In this document: positions 34,897-43,053 of the stretch, piece after piece
Layout: every line of letters starts with the position of its first letter
Position numbering within the stretch: the stretch's first letter is position 1
Assembly (NCBI GenBank): GCA_029777935.1
Contig: JAKORH010000105.1
Span: forward strand, 1 to 54,638
DNA: 54,638 nt
Direction of reading: 5' to 3'
Origin: Pseudomonadota bacterium
GTDB lineage: Bacteria; Pseudomonadota; Gammaproteobacteria; Burkholderiales; Burkholderiaceae
Translations under genes and position numbers: made by a program
The notes under the pieces: generated by a model
Told to the model about the DNA's origin: nothing
The model's input: only the letters and a program-made list of their open reading frames with translations
Database searches by the model: none

Positions 34897-35979
34897 TCAC
34901 ACCCGCGCGACGGCCTGCGCGACCGCCCGGCCCAGATCTTCGGTCGAAGCCGTTCCGCCGATGTCGCGCGTCAGCGGCGCGTTCTTCGGGCCGGCCTCGA
35001 GCACGGATTCAATTGCGCACAGGATCGCGGCGGCCGCCTCAGGGTGGCCAAGCCAGTCGAGCATCAGCCCGCCGCTCCAGATCTGTCCGATCGGGTTCGC
35101 AATGCCCTTGCCCGCGATGTCCGGCGCCGAGCCGTGCACGGGCTCGAACAGCGACGGGAACCTGCGGTCGGGATTCAGATTCGCCGAAGGCGCGATACCG
35201 ATCGTCCCGGTGCACGCGGGTCCGAGATCCGACAGGATGTCGCCGAACAGATTGCTCGCGACGACCACGTCGAACCGGTCTGGATGCTGGACGAAATGCG
35301 CGGTCAGGATGTCGATGTGGAACTTGTCGACCCGCACGTGCGGATAGCGCGGCGCCATCGCCGCGACGCGTTCGTCCCAGTACGGCATCGTGATCGAGAT
35401 GCCATTGCTCTTGGTGGCCGACGTGAGGTGCTGACGCGGGCGTCGTGCCGCCAGTTCGAACGCGAACTTCAGCACCCGATCGATGCCGACTCGGGTCATC
35501 ACCGTTTCCTGGATCACCACCTCGCGCTCGGTGCCCTCGAACATGCGGCCGCCGATCGAGCTGTATTCGCCCTCGGTGTTCTCGCGGACCACGACGAAGT
35601 CGATCTCGCCCGGCCTGCGATCGGCCAGCGGCGATGCAATGCCCGGCATCAGCCGGCACGGACGCAGGTTCACGTACTGGTCGAACTCGCGCCGGAACTT
35701 CAGCAGCGATCCCCACAGCGAGACGTGATCGGGCACGGTCGCGGGCCAGCCCACCGCGCCATAGAAGATCGCGTCGTGCCCGCCGATGCGATCCTTCCAG
35801 TCATCGGGCAGCATGGCGCCGTGCTTGACGAAGTAGTCGCACGACGCGAAGTCGAAGTGGTCGTACGCCAGATCGATGCCGAAGCGCCGCGCTGCCGCGT
35901 CGAGTGCGCGCAGCCCCTCCGGTACGACTTCCTTGCCGATTCCGTCGCCCGGAATCACTGCGATCCGATGCCTGGCCAT
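34897..35979 (-). CDS. Tartrate dehydrogenase / decarboxylase (TtuC-like isopropylmalate dehydrogenase family)
   Basis: A 360-residue NAD-dependent beta-decarboxylating dehydrogenase. Family signatures are IAVIPGDGIGKEVVPEG at the N-terminus, the substrate loop FDQYVNLRPCRLMPG (with the Arg that binds the acid), VVRENTEGEYSSIG, the metal-ligand block NLFGDILSDLGPA and FEPVHGSAPDIAGKGIANP. The NLRP sequence and the chain length suit the tartrate/D-malate dehydrogenase group better than LeuB. It is the last gene of the four-gene operon starting at the HDAC-like gene, three bases after the thioesterase stop. Confidence 0.92.
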   Translation of the reverse strand: MARHRIAVIPGDGIGKEVVPEGLRALDAAARRFGIDLAYDHFDFASCDYFVKHGAMLPDDWKDRIGGHDAIFYGAVGWPATVPDHVSLWGSLLKFRREFDQYVNLRPCRLMPGIASPLADRRPGEIDFVVVRENTEGEYSSIGGRMFEGTEREVVIQETVMTRVGIDRVLKFAFELAARRPRQHLTSATKSNGISITMPYWDERVAAMAPRYPHVRVDKFHIDILTAHFVQHPDRFDVVVASNLFGDILSDLGPACTGTIGIAPSANLNPDRRFPSLFEPVHGSAPDIAGKGIANPIGQIWSGGLMLDWLGHPEAAAAILCAIESVLEAGPKNAPLTRDIGGTASTEDLGRAVAQAVARV

Positions 35980-35982
35980 CCG

Positions 35983-36438
35983 TTACCTCGCCTCGAACTG
36001 CGTGACTGAAATCCGTGCCAGCGCCGCGCGCAGAGCTTCCGGCAGTGGCGCGGGCCGCCGCGTCGCGCGGTCGACGTAGACGTGAATGAAATACCCCTGC
36101 GCGCTCGCCTTGGCGTCGTCGCCGCCGAAGATGCCGATTTCGTAGCGGACGCTCGAATTGCCGATGTGTGCCACCCTGAGCCCCGCGGTGACCATCTGCG
36201 GAAACGCCAGTTCACGAAAGTAGTGGCACTGTGTCTCGACCACCAGGCCGATCACCGCACCGCGCTCGATGTCGAGCACGCCGTTTCGGATCAGGTACTC
36301 GTTGACGACGGTGTCGAACCAGCTGTAGTAGACGACGTTGTTCACGTGCCCGTAGGCATCGTTGTCCATCCAGCGCGTCGGGATCGGCAGAAGATGCCGG
36401 TAGCCTTCACGCTCATTCGGCCGAGCACGCTCGTTCAA
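35983..36438 (-). CDS. 4-hydroxybenzoyl-CoA-type (hotdog) acyl-CoA thioesterase
   Basis: A 151-residue hotdog-fold thioesterase. The signature RWMDNDAYGHVNNVVYYSWFD (about residues 20-40) contains the catalytic Asp and the HVNN helix start of the YbgC/4HBT family. The probable start is TTG at 36438, six bases after GAGGAG, which itself overlaps the upstream EamA stop. An in-frame ATG further upstream would overlap that gene and lacks a ribosome site. It is coupled to the tartrate dehydrogenase gene (three-base gap). The acyl-CoA substrate is unknown. Confidence 0.85.
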   Translation of the reverse strand: MNERARPNEREGYRHLLPIPTRWMDNDAYGHVNNVVYYSWFDTVVNEYLIRNGVLDIERGAVIGLVVETQCHYFRELAFPQMVTAGLRVAHIGNSSVRYEIGIFGGDDAKASAQGYFIHVYVDRATRRPAPLPEALRAALARISVTQFEAR

Positions 36439-36448
36439 ACGATTCTCC

Positions 36449-37324
36449 TCACCTGCGCTGCCGCACCACGAGGGCGACGCCCGCGATCGTAACAACCATT
36501 CCCGCGACAGCAGCCGGCGCGAGGCGCTCGCCGAACATCGCCCACGCCATCAGCGCCGTCACCGCGGGCACCAGGTACATGTAGCTCGTCACCTGCGTGG
36601 CGGCTCCGTGCCGGATCATCAGGAACAGCAGCGAGATGCCGCCGCCCGTGAGCACGAAGATCGACCACAGCAGCGCGGCCGCGACCGAGGCGTTCCACTC
36701 GATGTGAAACGATTCCGTCGCCCATGCGAAAGGCACGGTGACGAGCACGCTCGCCACGAACTGGATCACCTGCCCCGTACGCAGATCGAAGGACGGACAG
36801 AAGCGCTTCTGGTACAGCATCGCCGCCGTCATCGCGAGCAGCGCGGCGACGCACAGCAGTACCACGCCGGACCCCATTCCGGCCGTCGCAACCTTGGTCC
36901 ACACGACGAGCGCGACACCGGCGAAGCCGAGCAGCAGTCCGAGCCACTGGCGCAGGCTCACGCGTTCGCCGACGAAACGCCCGGCCACCGCGGTCAGCAC
37001 CGGCTGCAGGTTCACGATCAGCGCCGCCACACCCGCCGGCATCCCGTGCTTGACCGCCACCCAGACGCCGCCGAGGTAGGTCGCCTGGATGCCGATGCCG
37101 GCCACCGCAATGTGCCCGGCGGCGCGCCACGACGACGGCCACGGCGCGCGCGCCAGCAGCGCGAGCGTGCCCATCAGCGCGATCACGCCGGCGTAGCGCA
37201 GCAGAAGGAACGTCAACGGCTCCGCGAACGGTGCGGCCGCCTTCGCCACCACGTAGCCGCTGGCCCAGATCACGATGAACGCCCACGGCGCGATGCGGAC
37301 GAACGACGGTGCACGCTCGGTCAA
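36449..37324 (-). CDS. EamA/DMT-family transporter
   Basis: A 291-residue membrane protein with ten hydrophobic helices in two EamA repeats (about residues 10-140 and 150-285). The first repeat has GYVVAKAAAPFAEPLTFLLLR and ends in VSLRQWLGLLLGFAGVALVV; the second ends in VAGMVVTIAGVALVVRQRR. Such proteins export or import small metabolites. It starts with TTG inside a TTGA overlap with the stop of the HDAC-like gene, and no internal ATG gives a full first helix. The substrate is unknown. Confidence 0.9.
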   Translation of the reverse strand: MTERAPSFVRIAPWAFIVIWASGYVVAKAAAPFAEPLTFLLLRYAGVIALMGTLALLARAPWPSSWRAAGHIAVAGIGIQATYLGGVWVAVKHGMPAGVAALIVNLQPVLTAVAGRFVGERVSLRQWLGLLLGFAGVALVVWTKVATAGMGSGVVLLCVAALLAMTAAMLYQKRFCPSFDLRTGQVIQFVASVLVTVPFAWATESFHIEWNASVAAALLWSIFVLTGGGISLLFLMIRHGAATQVTSYMYLVPAVTALMAWAMFGERLAPAAVAGMVVTIAGVALVVRQRR

Positions 37325-38280
37325 GCCGCCTCTCCCGCGCAGGCGAGCGCGCCGAGGCGCTGCCAGTGGCCGAACGCTTCCTTGACTGTATTCAGATGAA
37401 TCGCGACCGTGGTGTCGATGTCGCGCCCATAGCCGCCGGCCATCGCGACCGCAATCGGCACGCGCAGCCGCAGCGCGAGATCGAAGATCCTGCGGTCACG
37501 TTCGCGCAGTCCGGCCTCCGTCAGCCGCAAGCGGCCGAGGCGATCGTTCTCGTGCGCGTCGGCGCCCGACAGATAGATCAGGAACTGCGGCTCGAACCGC
37601 TGCACCATCCGCGCCAGCGCCGCGTCGAGAGCCGCGAGGTAGGTCGAATCCGCAGTTCCGTCCGGCAGCGCCACGTCGAGGTCGCTCGCGGCCTTGCGAA
37701 AGGGAAAGTTCGACGCGCCGTGCAATGACAGCGTGAAGACCGTCGTGTCGCGGGCGAAGATCGCGGCAGTGCCGTTGCCCTGGTGCACGTCGAGATCGAT
37801 GATGGCGATGTTCAGCGGGCGCTCGCGCTGCAGAACGCGCGCCGCGACCGCGGCATCATTGAACACGCAGTAGCCTTGGCCTTCCGCCGCCTGCGCGTGA
37901 TGCGTGCCGCCGGCAAGATTGATCGCCACACCCTGCCGCCATGCCGAGTGACACGCGCCGATCGTCGCGCCGACCGAACGACGCGACCGCTCCACCATCT
38001 GCCCCGACCACGGAAAGCCGATCGCGCGCTGCTCGCTGGCGGACAAATCGCCTCGAATAATGCGCGCGACATAGTCCGCGTCATGCGCGAGCAGCAGTTG
38101 CTCAACGGACGCAGCCTGCGGCTCGATCAACTCGATCTGCGGCAAATCCGCCGCGACGCGACCGCGCAGCACGCCGTACTTCGCCATCGGGAAGCGGTGC
38201 CCCCGAGGCAGCGGCAGTACGAATTGGTCGCTGTAGAAAGCCTTCAAGGAGAGTGCCGCGTTGACGAGTCGAACAAGCAT
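37321..38280 (-). CDS. Histone deacetylase superfamily protein (AcuC/HDAC-like)
   Basis: A 319-residue zinc deacetylase-fold protein. Catalytic residues are all present: the His pair at 127-128 (GGTHHAQ), metal ligands Asp162 (with Asp164) and His166 in DLDVHQGNGT, Asp241 in SGADAHENDRLG, and GGYG at 282-285. It likely removes acetyl or similar acyl groups from lysine or small amine substrates. The ATG at 38280 gives a short N-terminal extension; a TTG at 38247 would start at the family's usual KAFYSDQFVLPLPRG segment. It is the first gene of the operon with EamA, thioesterase and tartrate dehydrogenase. Confidence 0.9.
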   Translation of the reverse strand: MLVRLVNAALSLKAFYSDQFVLPLPRGHRFPMAKYGVLRGRVAADLPQIELIEPQAASVEQLLLAHDADYVARIIRGDLSASEQRAIGFPWSGQMVERSRRSVGATIGACHSAWRQGVAINLAGGTHHAQAAEGQGYCVFNDAAVAARVLQRERPLNIAIIDLDVHQGNGTAAIFARDTTVFTLSLHGASNFPFRKAASDLDVALPDGTADSTYLAALDAALARMVQRFEPQFLIYLSGADAHENDRLGRLRLTEAGLRERDRRIFDLALRLRVPIAVAMAGGYGRDIDTTVAIHLNTVKEAFGHWQRLGALACAGEAA

Positions 38281-38445
38281 TCTAAAGAGCGGCGCAACTC
38301 CCGCCAGGCGATGCTGAGACGCAGCAATATCGCGCAAACTAACTTAGACTTTACATTAGAAATATTGTGGAAGTAATTGTGTATTAATTATCTTCATCGG
38401 TCAGTGACAGCAAAGTCAAAGGATGTTGCTCCGCACAACAAACAC

Positions 38446-38473
38446 TTGACAGCGGGCGATCAATGCCTACAAT
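38446..38473 (+). promoter_or_regulatory. Sigma-70 promoter of the phasin gene
   Basis: TTGACA (38446-38451) and TACAAT (38468-38473) are separated by 16 bases. This is a near-consensus promoter, about 100 bp upstream of the phasin ATG. It lies in a 296-bp non-coding gap that is unusually AT-rich on the HDAC side. Just downstream is a near-palindrome TTTGTGC-AAC-GCACCAAA (about 38477-38494), a possible site for a repressor such as PhaR, but this link is a guess. Confidence 0.75.
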
Positions 38474-38576
38474 TCGTTTTGTGCAACGCACCAAACGCGC
38501 TGCAGCAGATCCAGACCGGCTCGGCGACCTGCGCCGAGCGGTAGCTGAACACTGACCCACCGATGAGGAGCTAGAC

Positions 38577-39146
38577 ATGATCGCCACCCCCGCCCAATTC
38601 GCCGAACTGCAGAAGAACCAGATCGACGCGCTGTTCGCGCTGTCGCATACCGTTTTCAACGCGACCGAGCGACTGGTCGACCTGAATCTCGCCGCCACCA
38701 AGGCGCTGATGGAAGAGTCGGCCGACCGGACCCAGGAGCTGCTCGGCGTGAAAGACGTGCAGGAACTGCTGGCCGTCGGTACGGGCCTTGCACAACCCGC
38801 GCTCGACAAGTTCGTCAGTTACGGCCGCAACGTCTACACGATCGCCACCGGGGCGTCGAGCGACGTGTCGAAGATCGTCGAGACGCAGATCGCCGAGAAC
38901 AACAAGAAGATCGCGGAACTGATCGAGTTCGCGTCGAAGAGCGCGCCGGCCGGCTCCGAGCCCGTGGTGTCCGTGTTCAAGAGCGCGCTGGCTGCTGCCA
39001 ACACCGCGTACGACACGCTCACCAAGGCGACCAAGCAGGCCGTCGACATGGTCGAGTCGAATCTCAATGCAGCGACCAGCGCGACGTTGAAGGCCACCAG
39101 CGCCGCCAACGACGTCGTCAAGGGCAAAGGCAAGAAAGCGGCCTGA
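38577..39146 (+). CDS. phaP: Phasin family protein
   Basis: A 189-residue amphipathic helical protein of the Phasin_2 group that coats polyhydroxyalkanoate granules. The hallmark N-terminus MIATPAQFAELQKNQIDALF is present. The body is a long run of heptad-like helices and ends in an Ala/Lys-rich tail (KGKGKKAA). GAGGAG precedes the ATG. The gene is transcribed alone from the strong promoter upstream and ends at the structured 3' UTR and terminator. It shows that the host probably makes PHB or a related polymer, although no synthase is in the window. Confidence 0.95.
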   Translation: MIATPAQFAELQKNQIDALFALSHTVFNATERLVDLNLAATKALMEESADRTQELLGVKDVQELLAVGTGLAQPALDKFVSYGRNVYTIATGASSDVSKIVETQIAENNKKIAELIEFASKSAPAGSEPVVSVFKSALAAANTAYDTLTKATKQAVDMVESNLNAATSATLKATSAANDVVKGKGKKAA

Positions 39147-39294
39147 GCAAGAATGGTTTCGGCCGCGTCGAGGACACGCTCTACGGAATAGTTGAGCTTT
39201 GTCAGTTCCAGCCGAAGGGATTCGAGAACAATTTGTTTCGTGATGAATCGACTGCAGAGCAGGTGATCCCGATTCGGTAAAGGTTGTCTCCTTG

Positions 39295-39350
39295 GCACCA
39301 CTTGTTTGGACGCAAGTCCAAACCCCTTCTGTCTCCTCCTTTGGTGGTGC
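39295..39350 (+). ncRNA. Structured 3' UTR element, candidate sRNA with anti-SD loop
   Basis: In the 240 bases after the phasin stop two nested stems can be drawn. The outer is GCACCAC (39295-39301) with GTGGTGC (39344-39350). The inner is GTTTGGAC (39304-39311) with GTCCAAAC (39316-39323), capped by a GCAA tetraloop of GNRA type. Between the inner stem and the outer right arm is a single-stranded C/U-rich stretch with CTCCTCCTTT (39333-39342), which would pair to Shine-Dalgarno sequences. A strong terminator follows. The 3' UTR could therefore release a regulatory RNA. No separate promoter is evident. Confidence 0.5.
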
Positions 39351-39354
39351 TTTC

Positions 39355-39384
39355 AAGCCCGGTCTTCGAACCGGGCTTTTTTTT
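39355..39384 (+). terminator. Intrinsic terminator of phasin transcript
   Basis: AAGCCCGGT (39355-39363) pairs with ACCGGGCTT (39370-39378) around a CTTCGA loop and runs into a U-tract (T at 39377-39384). It is a strong plus-strand rho-independent terminator. The convergent CinA-like gene ends four bases beyond it. Confidence 0.93.
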
Positions 39385-39387
39385 CGA

Positions 39388-40203
39388 CTACTCGAGCGTG
39401 TACGGTGCGCCTATCGCTTCTACGCCGCGCTTCAGTTCGGCGAAGGCGGGATCGAGCAGGTCCGGCGCGCCCTTGACACCCAGTTCGATGTGGCGGCGCG
39501 CGGGCCTGCCATCGCGTCCGTCGCCCACCGACGGCAGGCTGAACGATTTGACTCCGGGAAATCGCGCCTCGATCTGCGCCATCAGCGGAGCGATGGCCGA
39601 CTCCGGCGTTTCAAACACCAGCATCGATCGCTCCGCCACCGGAGCACGATGGAACCAGGCGGCGTAGTCCCGATCGAGAACCGACTCGATCATCGGCCAC
39701 GCCATGACCGGAAAGCCCGGAACGAAATAGTGGCGGCCGACTGCGAATCCGGGAATCCGGTTGTAGGGGTTGGCGATGATCCGCGCTCCTTCCGGAAATT
39801 CGCCCATTTGCAGCCGCTGCCGGTTCTCCGGCGTGGACATGTCGCTGCTGCCGCGGCCCTCGGCCGCCATTTCGATGCAACGCTGCGTAATGAGTGCTTC
39901 GGCCTCCGGGTGCAGGCGCAGCGGCGCGCCGAGCGCGGCCGCGGCCGCTTGCCGCGTGTGATCGTCGGGAGTGGCGCCGATGCCGCCGCAACTGAACACG
40001 GCGTCATCGGTTGGGAAGCTGCTTCGCAGCACACTCGTGATCGCGGCGCGATCGTCGCCGAGGTACAGCGCCCAACCGAGCCGCAGCCCGCGCGCCGCCA
40101 GGATCTCGATCACCCGCGCCATGTGCTTATCCGCGCGCTTGCCTGACAGGATCTCGTCACCGATGACGATCAGTCCGAAACGTGGGGCAGCGCCCGTGTC
40201 CAT
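39388..40203 (-). CDS. Competence/damage-inducible protein A-like, MoCF-binding domain
   Basis: A 271-residue protein of the molybdopterin-binding/CinA N-terminal family. Segments matching the MoaB/MogA-like fold are GLIVIGDEILSGKRADKH at the start and FSCGGIGATPDDHTRQAAA, the latter being the phosphate-binding loop. It lacks the C-terminal CinA deamidase domain. Its function is not established; related proteins act in nicotinamide-nucleotide or pterin metabolism. The ATG at 40203 is the family start. The gene ends against the phasin terminator and is divergent (152 bp) from the DUF6600 gene. Confidence 0.87.
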   Translation of the reverse strand: MDTGAAPRFGLIVIGDEILSGKRADKHMARVIEILAARGLRLGWALYLGDDRAAITSVLRSSFPTDDAVFSCGGIGATPDDHTRQAAAAALGAPLRLHPEAEALITQRCIEMAAEGRGSSDMSTPENRQRLQMGEFPEGARIIANPYNRIPGFAVGRHYFVPGFPVMAWPMIESVLDRDYAAWFHRAPVAERSMLVFETPESAIAPLMAQIEARFPGVKSFSLPSVGDGRDGRPARRHIELGVKGAPDLLDPAFAELKRGVEAIGAPYTLE

Positions 40204-40355
40204 CGCTGTTGCACTTGCAAGGCGGATGCACACGATTCTATCGAGCGATCTGTGACGAGTTGTTTCCCACGTGCACGACGCTGGGAGGCGAGGCGTTTCC
40301 CTTTGCAACGGCCGGGCACTCGCTGCTCCTTTGCGCCGTCGAAGGGTTGATTGCC

Positions 40356-42323
40356 ATGGGCACTTCACCGCTGACTCGATTCCCGGGCGTGCTGTACCGC
40401 ACCTTGATGCTGGGCGCATTCGTGATCGCGGCGGCGCTGGTCGGTACCGGCGCCGCCGCGCAGATGGCCGACGCAGCCACCGATCCCCCCGCCCGGGTCG
40501 GCACCCTCACTTATCTGTCGGGGCCGGTGCAACTGATCGACATGCGCGACGGGTCGAGCCAGCAGGCGACGCTGAACTGGCCGATCACGTCGGACCTGCG
40601 CCTGTCGACCGGACGACTGGGCCGTGCAGAGGTGCGCATCGGTTCGCTCGCGCTGCGCGCTGACGACGAAACCGACGTGGAGTTCACGCGCGTCGACGAC
40701 GAGGCGATCCAGTTCACCGTGCTGCGCGGGTCGATCGCGCTGAATGTGGCGAACCGCGACCTGGTGCGCCAGCTCGACCTGCTGACGCCCCGCGAGCGCA
40801 TCGTGATCGAGGACATCGGGCGCTATCGCATCGACGTCGATCGCGCCCCCGCGGCCACCAGCGTCACGGCATTCGGCGGACAGGCACGCATACTCGCCGG
40901 ACGGCTGATCTTCACGGTGGCCGCGGGCCAGCGCGGAGATGTCGAAGCCGCGCCGGTCACGTCGTTCCGGCTGAGCACGCCGGCGCCGGACACGTTCGAC
41001 GACTGGGTCGCCTCGCGCGAACGCTACGACAGTGCGCCGCGCAGCGCGCAGTACGTGTCGCCGGAGATGACAGGAATGGACGCGCTCGACCACTACGGCA
41101 CGTGGGACACGGTCGATGCCTATGGCCCCGTGTGGTTCCCGTCCGATGTCCCAGCGGGTTGGGCGCCCTATCGCTACGGCCGCTGGGCGTACGTCGCGCC
41201 GTGGGGATGGACCTGGATCGACGAGGCGCCGTGGGGATTCGCGCCGTTCCACTATGGGCGCTGGATGATCGTTCGCGGTGTGTGGGGCTGGGTGCCTGGC
41301 GTGTATACGAGACACCCCGTCTATGCGCCCGCGCTAGTGGCGTGGATCGGTACGCCGGGCGTCGGCGTATCGATTGGCATCGGCGCGCCGATCGGCTGGT
41401 TTCCCCTCGGACCGCACGAGGTCTTCATTCCGCCGTACCGCTGCACCCGCCACTACGTGAATTTCGTCAACTCGCCCAACGTCGTCAACATCACCAACAT
41501 CACGGTGATCAATCCGCCGGGACACTTCGTCAACCGCGATCCGCATCGAGTCACCTGGGTACCTGGCAACGCGATGTTCGGTCGCGGCCCGATCCAGCAT
41601 GTGGTGACGCCACCGCCGTCCGACTGGACCAATCACACGCCCACCTTCCGTCCGCCGATCGAACCGCCACGCGATATCAAGAAACGTCCGACGCCGATCA
41701 CGATGCCGGGCCGCGAGCGCGGGTTCGAGCCCGCGCGGCCGTCGCCGGGTGTGCCGCAAGCGGGCGGGCGGCCGACGCCCGCGCTGCCCGCGCGTCCGCC
41801 TCGCGGTGAGGAGGCCCAGCGCCGCGTGCCTCGCGTCGAGCGCCCCGAGGCACCCGCCGTGCGCACGCCGGCGCCGGGTGCGATCGCGCCAGCCAATCCC
41901 GCGAACCCGGCGCAACCGGCACAACCTGGCGAAGAGAAGCGGCGCCGCCTGCCGTCGCGACCGGAGCGGCCGGACGGCCATGTGACGCGCGTGCCGTCGC
42001 CGTCTTCCATCGCACCGGCTCCTGTTCCCCTTCCGAGGCGCGCTACGCCGCCCGAGGCCCGGCACCAACCCGCTGCGCCTGTCGACGAAGCTGCGCGAGT
42101 TCGGCGGCCAGTACCCGCGCCGCAGGTGCGGCCCGAACCGATCGAGCCGCCGCGTGTCCACGCACCTGAACGCGGCGAACGCCGATCAGTGCCGCCTCCT
42201 GCCGTGCCCGCCGCGCCGCAGGTCGCGCCGCCGCGCGTCGAGGGCCGCACGCCGAGGATGGAGCGCCCGCGCGAACCAACCGAGCGCGGGCGCGAGGGCG
42301 GCCGCGCGATCGCGCACGAATGA
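40356..42323 (+). CDS. Exported DUF6600/FecR-domain protein with proline-rich tail
   Basis: A 655-residue exported protein with a signal peptide (MLGAFVIAAALVGTGAAAQ). Residues about 45-190 look like a FecR-type beta domain (GTLTYLSGPVQLIDMRDGS). The middle holds Tyr/Trp-rich GxW repeats (YGTWDTVDAYGPVWFP, YRYGRWAYVAPWGWTWI, FHYGRWMIVRGVWGWVPG), the DUF6600 signature. The last 190 residues are a low-complexity Pro/Arg-rich tail. It is probably periplasmic or surface-linked. Similar proteins are common in beta- and gammaproteobacteria and their function is unknown. Confidence 0.85.
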   Translation: MGTSPLTRFPGVLYRTLMLGAFVIAAALVGTGAAAQMADAATDPPARVGTLTYLSGPVQLIDMRDGSSQQATLNWPITSDLRLSTGRLGRAEVRIGSLALRADDETDVEFTRVDDEAIQFTVLRGSIALNVANRDLVRQLDLLTPRERIVIEDIGRYRIDVDRAPAATSVTAFGGQARILAGRLIFTVAAGQRGDVEAAPVTSFRLSTPAPDTFDDWVASRERYDSAPRSAQYVSPEMTGMDALDHYGTWDTVDAYGPVWFPSDVPAGWAPYRYGRWAYVAPWGWTWIDEAPWGFAPFHYGRWMIVRGVWGWVPGVYTRHPVYAPALVAWIGTPGVGVSIGIGAPIGWFPLGPHEVFIPPYRCTRHYVNFVNSPNVVNITNITVINPPGHFVNRDPHRVTWVPGNAMFGRGPIQHVVTPPPSDWTNHTPTFRPPIEPPRDIKKRPTPITMPGRERGFEPARPSPGVPQAGGRPTPALPARPPRGEEAQRRVPRVERPEAPAVRTPAPGAIAPANPANPAQPAQPGEEKRRRLPSRPERPDGHVTRVPSPSSIAPAPVPLPRRATPPEARHQPAAPVDEAARVRRPVPAPQVRPEPIEPPRVHAPERGERRSVPPPAVPAAPQVAPPRVEGRTPRMERPREPTERGREGGRAIAHE

Positions 42324-42455
42324 CGCGGGCGCGCTGACCGTTCTGATCCCGTCAGGATGTCGGGTGCGCATCGTCCCGAGCGGCGATGCGCACCGCGGGC
42401 CTTTGTGCTAAGAATGCGGCGCAGTCAGCGATGCGCGATCAAGGAGGGCGATGCC

Positions 42456-43037
42456 ATGAGACGCAATGGGTTCGGCCCTGGACTGTTTGCCTGCGTCGCG
42501 ATCGCAGCCCTCGCCGCGCACCCCGCGCCGGCGGCGCCGGCGCAGCCGGCAGGAAGCGATCCGAAATCGTCGATCGCTCCGGCGAAGATCGAGGTCGTCT
42601 CGGCACAGTTCGGCGTGTTCGGCGCCGACGAGAACGGTCGGCGCATGTTGCTCGAAACCGATCACTTTCCCGCCATCGTGTCCGCGCCGTACGGCTGGTA
42701 CATCATCTTCAAGACCAGCAAGCCGACCGTCGTGTGGCGCGAGGAGTTCGAACTGCCCGAGGAGCCGCCGACCTGGGGCCCCGGCGAGGCGCTGGGGATC
42801 TTCACGATCTCTCCCGATCGCAGGACCGCAGTCACCGAGCGCATCGTGCCGACGCGCGTGGGTTTCATCGCCAACGAATGGCGTTATGCGCCGGGGGATC
42901 CGATCGGCGCGCACAAGATGCGGGTCTACATCGACGGCCAGTTGATCAAGGAATTCAAGTTCGAGATCGAGCCCGGCCCGGTACAGGAGCGCAGGCCGTT
43001 CAACCCGCACGGAGACCGCAGCGGGTCCACGACCTAG
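42456..43037 (+). CDS. Exported DUF3859-like protein
   Basis: A 193-residue secreted protein with signal peptide (FACVAIAALAAHPAPAA). The mature domain has an immunoglobulin-like beta pattern: KIEVVSAQFGVFGADENG, PYGWYIIFKTSKPTVVWREEFELP, and DPIGAHKMRVYIDGQLIKEFKFEI. This resembles DUF3859, a small periplasmic domain of unknown function; the match is from memory of the pattern and not certain. AAGGAGGG precedes the ATG. The gene is followed 16 bp later by the TPR gene. Confidence 0.7.
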   Translation: MRRNGFGPGLFACVAIAALAAHPAPAAPAQPAGSDPKSSIAPAKIEVVSAQFGVFGADENGRRMLLETDHFPAIVSAPYGWYIIFKTSKPTVVWREEFELPEEPPTWGPGEALGIFTISPDRRTAVTERIVPTRVGFIANEWRYAPGDPIGAHKMRVYIDGQLIKEFKFEIEPGPVQERRPFNPHGDRSGSTT

Positions 43038-43053
43038 GCGATACCGTCAACCG

